Shown: positions 41,738 to 45,432 of the stretch, piece after piece
Numbering within the stretch: the first letter of the stretch is position 1
How the letters are laid out: every line of letters starts with the position of its first letter
Assembly: GCA_013695685.1 (NCBI GenBank)
Contig: JACCZY010000138.1
Coordinates: 1 to 45,432 of the forward strand
Reading direction: 5' to 3'
Length of the DNA: 45,432 nt
Origin: Geodermatophilaceae bacterium
GTDB taxonomy: Bacteria > Actinomycetota > Actinomycetes > Mycobacteriales > Geodermatophilaceae
Program-made: the position numbers and the translations under genes
The notes under the pieces: generated by a model
What the model was told of the DNA's origin: nothing
The model's input: the letters and a program-made list of their open reading frames with translations, nothing else
Database searches by the model: none

Positions 41738-42844
41738 TCAGTGGTGCGGGATGTCGTCCCAACCGTCGACGTCTTCGGGCTTGCGGGGCTCTGGGCCGAC
41801 GTATCGCGCCGACGGGCGCATGAGCCGTCCGTTGCGCTTCTGCTCGAGGATGTGCGCGCACCAGCCCGCCGTCCTGGCGCAGGTGAACATGGACGTGAAC
41901 ATGCTGGCCGGCACCTCGGCGAAGTCCAGGACGATGGCCGCCCAGAACTCCACGTTGGTCTGGATCACCCGGTCCGGCCGGCGTTCCTGCAGTTGGGCCA
42001 GCGCCGCCTGCTCCAGCGCCAAAGCGACCTCGTATCGAGGCGCCTTCAACTCCTCGGCGGTACGCCGCAGCGTGCGGGCCCGGGGATCCTCGGCGCGGTA
42101 GACGCGGTGGCCGAAGCCCATCACCCGGTCGCCCTTGTCGAGCAGGGTGCGCACGTAGCCGTCGGCGTCGCCGGTCTGCTCGATCTCCTCGAGCATGTGC
42201 AGCACGCGTGACGGGGCGCCGCCGTGCAGTGGGCCGGACATGGCGCCGATCGCCCCGGACAGCGCGGCCGCCACGTCCGCCCCGGTGGAGGCGATGACGC
42301 GGGCGGTGAAGGTCGAGGCGTTCAGGCCGTGCTCGGCGGCGGAGACGAAGTAGGCGTCCACCGCGGCGATGTGCTTGGGGTCCGGGTCACCGCGCCAGCG
42401 GGTCATGAACCGCTCGACGATGGTGTTGCACTTGTCGATCTCCTCCTGGGGCACGGCCGGTACGCCGATCCCGCGAGCGGACTGCGCGACGTAGGACAGC
42501 GCCATGACCGCGGCGCGGGCCAGGTTGTCGCGGGCCTGGTCGTCGGAGATGTCCAGCAGCGGCCGGAACCCCCAGATCGGGGTGAGCATGGCAAGGGCGG
42601 CCTGCACGTCCACGCGGACGTCGCCGGTGTGCACCGGGATCGGGAAAGGCTGTGCCGGCGGCATGCCCGGGCCGAACTTGCCGTCGACGAGCAGTGCCCA
42701 GACGTTGCCGAAGGTCACGTGGCCGACGAGATCTTCGATGTCGACACCCCGATAGCGCAGTGCACCGCCGTCCTTGTCCGGTTCGGCGATCTCGGTCTCG
42801 GAGGCGACTACCCCCTCTAATCCGGGCTTGAAGTCGTCGGGCAC
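41738..42844 (-). CDS. citA: Citrate synthase 2
   Basis: A 368-residue citrate synthase that condenses oxaloacetate with acetyl-CoA at the entry of the TCA cycle. The catalytic residues are visible: His207 in SGPLHGGAPSRV, His246 in GFGHRVYRAEDPRA and Asp307 in IVLDFAEVPASMFT; EHGLNASTFTARV (His172) supports substrate binding. The length and the VPDDFKPGLEGVVASETEIA N-terminus fit the short, type II enzyme annotated as CitA in actinobacteria. GTG 42844 is the start (AGGAG at spacing 8); the frame stays open to 43750 only because it overlaps the divergent pdxH region in antisense. Confidence 0.96.
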   Translation of the reverse strand: MPDDFKPGLEGVVASETEIAEPDKDGGALRYRGVDIEDLVGHVTFGNVWALLVDGKFGPGMPPAQPFPIPVHTGDVRVDVQAALAMLTPIWGFRPLLDISDDQARDNLARAAVMALSYVAQSARGIGVPAVPQEEIDKCNTIVERFMTRWRGDPDPKHIAAVDAYFVSAAEHGLNASTFTARVIASTGADVAAALSGAIGAMSGPLHGGAPSRVLHMLEEIEQTGDADGYVRTLLDKGDRVMGFGHRVYRAEDPRARTLRRTAEELKAPRYEVALALEQAALAQLQERRPDRVIQTNVEFWAAIVLDFAEVPASMFTSMFTCARTAGWCAHILEQKRNGRLMRPSARYVGPEPRKPEDVDGWDDIPHH

Positions 42845-42979
42845 GCTGTGGGCTCCTAACCTCGCCTGATGTCGCCTGGGGACCGGTGGCCCCAGCACAG
42901 AGGTTATCCCGGGCGCTGCACCAGGCACTGCCCTCGTGACCGGCTGCACACCGGCGGATCGTCGACAGGAGGCGCGAGA

Positions 42980-43639
42980 ATGCCCACCGACGGGGAACGC
43001 CGGGTTCCTGATCTGGCCGCCATGCGGAGCGACTACGTGGCAGCCGGGCTGGTCGAGGCCGACCTCGCCGCCGATTGGACCACCCAGCTGGGCCGGTGGC
43101 TGGCCGACGCCGTACGGGCGGAGCTGCCCGAACCCAACGCGATGGTGCTGGCCACCGCGTCCGCGGACGGGCGGCCGAGCGCGCGGACGGTCCTGCTCAA
43201 GGAGTACGACGCGTCCGGGCTTGTGTTCTACACGAACTACGACTCTCGCAAGGGCTCGGACCTGGCCGCGAACCCGCGGGCGAGCCTGGTGTTCCCGTGG
43301 ATCGCGCTGTCCCGTCAGGTGGTCGTGACGGGGGACGTCGCCGTGGTCAGCCGGGAGCAGTCGACGCGCTACTTCGGATCCCGGCCACGCGGCTCGCAGC
43401 TGGGTGCCTTCGCCAGCCCGCAGTCTCGGGTCATCGGCGGCCGCGCCGACCTGGATGAGGCCTGGCGGCGGACCGAGCTGGCGTACCCGGAGACGGTCCC
43501 CCTGCCCGACCGGTGGGGCGGGTTTCGGGTGGTCCCGTTGACGGTGGAGTTTTGGCAAGGCCAGACCGACCGGCTGCACGATCGGCTCCGCTACCGGCGT
43601 AGTGACGGCGGCTGGCTGGTCGAACGGCTGGCACCGTGA
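42980..43639 (+). CDS. pdxH: Pyridoxamine 5'-phosphate oxidase
   Basis: A 219-residue FMN enzyme that oxidises pyridoxine- or pyridoxamine-phosphate to PLP. MRSDYVAAGLVEADLAADW is the usual N-terminal helix; ATASADGRPSARTVLLKEYD, FYTNYDSRKGSDLAANPRAS and RGSQLGAFASPQSRVI are FMN- and substrate-binding segments. It ends with the family tail DRLRYRRSDGGWLVERLAP. The ATG at 42980 follows ACAGGAGG (42965-42972). It diverges from citrate synthase; the 135-bp gap has TTATCC at 42903 as a weak -10 candidate. PLP made here is the cofactor of SerC encoded nearby, a plausible reason for the linkage. Confidence 0.96.
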   Translation: MPTDGERRVPDLAAMRSDYVAAGLVEADLAADWTTQLGRWLADAVRAELPEPNAMVLATASADGRPSARTVLLKEYDASGLVFYTNYDSRKGSDLAANPRASLVFPWIALSRQVVVTGDVAVVSREQSTRYFGSRPRGSQLGAFASPQSRVIGGRADLDEAWRRTELAYPETVPLPDRWGGFRVVPLTVEFWQGQTDRLHDRLRYRRSDGGWLVERLAP

Positions 43640-43664
43640 CTCGCCCGTGAGGAGGGCGCTGGGG

Positions 43665-44912
43665 GTGCTGCGCGGGCTGGCGGTCGACGTCAGCCCGCTA
43701 CGCTCCCGGGACTTCCGCCGCCTGTGGCTCGGCCAGGTCATCACGGTCATCGGTACGACGATGACGCTGGTCGCGGTGCCGACGCAGGTCTACCAGATCA
43801 CCGGCCGGTCCCTCGACGTCGGCATCACCAGCATCGTCGCCCTGGTCCCCCTCGTGGTGTTCGGGCTGCTCGGCGGCGCGATCGCCGACGCGATGGACCG
43901 GCGGGTGCTGCTGCTGATCACCGCCGGGGGTACGGCGGTCACCAGCGTGTTGCTGTGGGTGCAGGCGCTGCTGCCCGGCGGTGGGCCGCTGTGGTCGCTG
44001 TGGGTCCTCGTCGCTGTGCAGTCGGGTTTCTTCGCGGTGAACTCACCGACGCGCAGCGCCGTCATACCGAGACTGCTGCCGCTCGAGCAGGTTCCTTCGG
44101 CCAATGCTCTGAACATGACTGTCAGTTCGGCCGGGGTCATAATCGGGCCGCTGATCGCCGGCCTGCTGATCGAATCCGGCGGGCTCGAATGGACCTACCT
44201 GATCGACGCCGTCGGATTCGCGGTTGCCCTGATCCTGCTGGTGCACCTTCCATCCATGCCACCCGAGCGATCAGACCCCGACGCCGTCCGTCCCGGCCCA
44301 TTCCGCAGTGTCCGGGAGGGCTTGGCGTTCCTGCGAGGCCGGCAGATCCTGCTCATGACGTTCGTGGTGGACCTGATCGCGATGATCTTCGGTGCTCCGC
44401 GGGCGCTCTTCCCCGAACTGGCGGCCACCACGTACGCCGGCGGCGCCAACGCGCTCGGCTGGCTTTTTGCCGGCGCCGCGATCGGGGCGCTGCTCGCCGG
44501 GCTGCTGTCGGGGTGGCTGGCCCGGGTGCACCGGCAGGGACTGGTCATCCTGGTGTCGATCGTGGTCTGGGGAGCCGCCATCGCCCTGTTCGGACTCACC
44601 GGGTCGCTCCCGCTGGCCGTCTTCTGGTTGGCGGTCGCGGGAGGCGCCGACATGGTCAGCGCCGTGTTTCGCAGCTCCATCCTGCAGACGGCCGCTCCCG
44701 ACGAGATGCGCGGCCGGATGCAGGGCGTGTTCATCGTCGTGGTCGTCGGCGGTCCGCGGCTGGGTGACCTGCGCGCCGGCGGGATGTCGGCGGTCAGCTC
44801 GCCGGAGGTCGCCCTGGTCAGCGGCGGTGTGCTGATCGTCGCGGCCATGCTGGTGGTCGCTCTGGTGGTGCCGTCGTTCCGCCGCTACGACGCCCGCGTC
44901 CCGTCGCCGTAG
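43665..44912 (+). CDS. MFS transporter (DHA3-like)
   Basis: A 415-residue 12-helix transporter. DVSPLRSRDFRRLWLGQVIT is followed by TM1 with IGTTMTLVAVPTQVYQITG, and the loop motif GGAIADAMDRRVLLLI is intact. FRSSILQTAAPDEMRGRMQG is the usual segment in the second half. It resembles tetracycline/macrolide-type or enterobactin exporters, but no substrate is indicated. GTG 43665 is chosen because GAGGAGGG (43649-43656) precedes it by 8 nt; GTG 43647 is an in-frame alternative adding six residues. It is 25 bp behind pdxH and probably in the same transcript. Confidence 0.9.
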   Translation: MLRGLAVDVSPLRSRDFRRLWLGQVITVIGTTMTLVAVPTQVYQITGRSLDVGITSIVALVPLVVFGLLGGAIADAMDRRVLLLITAGGTAVTSVLLWVQALLPGGGPLWSLWVLVAVQSGFFAVNSPTRSAVIPRLLPLEQVPSANALNMTVSSAGVIIGPLIAGLLIESGGLEWTYLIDAVGFAVALILLVHLPSMPPERSDPDAVRPGPFRSVREGLAFLRGRQILLMTFVVDLIAMIFGAPRALFPELAATTYAGGANALGWLFAGAAIGALLAGLLSGWLARVHRQGLVILVSIVVWGAAIALFGLTGSLPLAVFWLAVAGGADMVSAVFRSSILQTAAPDEMRGRMQGVFIVVVVGGPRLGDLRAGGMSAVSSPEVALVSGGVLIVAAMLVVALVVPSFRRYDARVPSP

Positions 44913-44938
44913 CGAGGCGGCCGGCGTTGGCGGGCGAA

Positions 44939-44990
44939 ATGCGGGGAAGTGGACGTCTCCCGCTCGATCGAGAGGTCCACTTCCCCGCAT
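44939..44990. terminator. 21-bp-arm hairpin after the MFS gene
   Basis: Arms 44939-44959 and 44970-44990 match at 20 of 21 positions with a 10-nt loop. The stem core CGGGGAAGT is close to CGGGGAAAT of the elements at 25966 and 41661. It is 26 bp beyond the MFS stop and 38 bp before the next start. Confidence 0.75.
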
Positions 44991-45014
44991 GCCGGCCGAT
45001 GCGTGGTGAGGGCG

Positions 45015-45020
45015 TAGGCT
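45015..45020 (+). promoter_or_regulatory. -10 element TAGGCT before the last gene
   Basis: TAGGCT is followed by 8 nt and GTG 45029. No Shine-Dalgarno sequence is present, so this again looks leaderless. Confidence 0.45.
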
Positions 45021-45028
45021 TCCCCGCC

Positions 45029-45432
45029 GTGCAGCCGGTCGCGGACCGTCCGTTCATGCCTGGGTACGGCGTACCGGCCGCGGGCGGCACGCTGTTGCCG
45101 TTCTCCTACGCGGAGCAGCGGCTGGCCCAGGCGCGCAACTACTGGCTGTCCACCGTCAGCACGGGCGGCAGACCGCACCTGATGCCGGTGTGGGCGGTGT
45201 GGCTCGACGGCACCGTGCAGTTCAGCACCGGCGGCGAGTCGTTGAAGGCGAGGAATCTGCGCGCCGACCCGCGCTGCACTGTCGCCGCGCAGTGTACGAG
45301 CGACGCTGAGCTGGTAGTCGTCGAGGGGACCGCCGCCCGGATCGGGGCCGAGGCGCTGGCCGCATTCGCCGCCGCCGTCGAGGCGAAGTACGGCTACGAC
45401 ATGAGCGGCCTGCTCGACCAGCCGGTGTTCGC
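45029..45432 (+). CDS. PPOX-type flavin/F420 oxidoreductase-like protein, 3' end outside window
   Basis: From GTG 45029 the frame is open to the window end, giving about 134 residues. RNYWLSTVSTGGRPHLMPVW and AVWLDGTVQFSTGGESLKAR then NLRADPRCTV are the first strands of the split-barrel pyridoxamine 5'-phosphate oxidase-like fold, as in F420- or flavin-dependent enzymes of actinobacteria. It is not a second PdxH because the FMN-binding pattern differs. The cofactor cannot be decided from the part seen. It begins 38 bp after a strong hairpin, so it should have its own promoter. Confidence 0.85.
   Translation, partial: MQPVADRPFMPGYGVPAAGGTLLPFSYAEQRLAQARNYWLSTVSTGGRPHLMPVWAVWLDGTVQFSTGGESLKARNLRADPRCTVAAQCTSDAELVVVEGTAARIGAEALAAFAAAVEAKYGYDMSGLLDQPVF

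Noticed and set aside
42845-43750. N-terminal extension of citrate synthase by ~300 codons
   Set aside because: It runs antisense through pdxH, and the family N-terminus begins at GTG 42844 with a ribosome binding site.

Overview
The window is a gene-dense stretch of a high-GC chromosome from an actinomycete (phylum Actinomycetota). This rests on the very high G+C, the many GTG starts, the 4-bp GTGA/ATGA stop-start overlaps, the frequent -10-like hexamers 5-8 nt before a start codon (apparent leaderless mRNAs), and families that are characteristic of actinobacteria: SepH, acVLRF1, DUF3027, DUF2530, DUF2771 and a cold-shock protein with a C-terminal tail. No rRNA, tRNA, CRISPR array, transposase or prophage gene was seen. 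The genus cannot be fixed from the sequence alone.

The backbone resembles, from memory, the Mycobacterium tuberculosis Rv0861c-Rv0889c neighbourhood: XPB helicase (428-2089), its helicase-associated partner (4274-6634), CspB-like protein (12184), DUF2771 lipoprotein and MFS protein (12649-14678), DUF3027 (14769), DUF2530 (18682), MarR (20563), TrmH-type RNA methyltransferase (30525), SepH (39554), SerC (40526) and citrate synthase 2 (41738). Accessory genes are set into this backbone.

Layout. 1-10.3 kb: scramblase-like fragment, XPB, a MarR-DHA2 exporter pair, the helicase partner, a DUF3592-like membrane protein with a hexanucleotide repeat, a 69-aa protein abutting an acyl-CoA ligase, and two small membrane proteins. 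10.3-12.1 kb: a decayed methyltransferase, then a lone larE. 12.1-18.6 kb: cold-shock protein, lipoprotein/MFS pair, and divergently a DUF3027 + sacsin-like ATPase pair. 18.6-23.8 kb: DUF2530, NCS2 purine permease, a MarR-MFS pair with a clear operator candidate, a small membrane protein and an aldo/keto reductase. 23.8-26 kb: a frameshifted thioesterase, then an ECF sigma factor with its zinc anti-sigma factor. 26-30.2 kb: two ABC ATPases and one large FtsX-like permease, with an unusual tandem duplication of the start-codon region of one ATPase. 30.3-32 kb: an ABC-F remnant followed by a translationally coupled rRNA methyltransferase and Vms1-like release factor. 32-39.4 kb: MscS channel, DUF2254 protein, CPA1-type antiporter and a two-gene heterodimeric ABC exporter. 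39.5-45.4 kb: sepH, serC, citrate synthase, pdxH, another MFS gene and the start of a flavin-type oxidoreductase gene that runs off the window.

The most unusual features are the tandem start cassette at 26726-26816, a dispersed family of intergenic hairpins sharing CGGGGAAAT (25966, 41661, 44939), three decayed or frameshifted genes within 20 kb, and the coupled methyltransferase/release-factor pair beside an ABC-F scar. No single locus could be shown to be a wholly new system from sequence reading alone.
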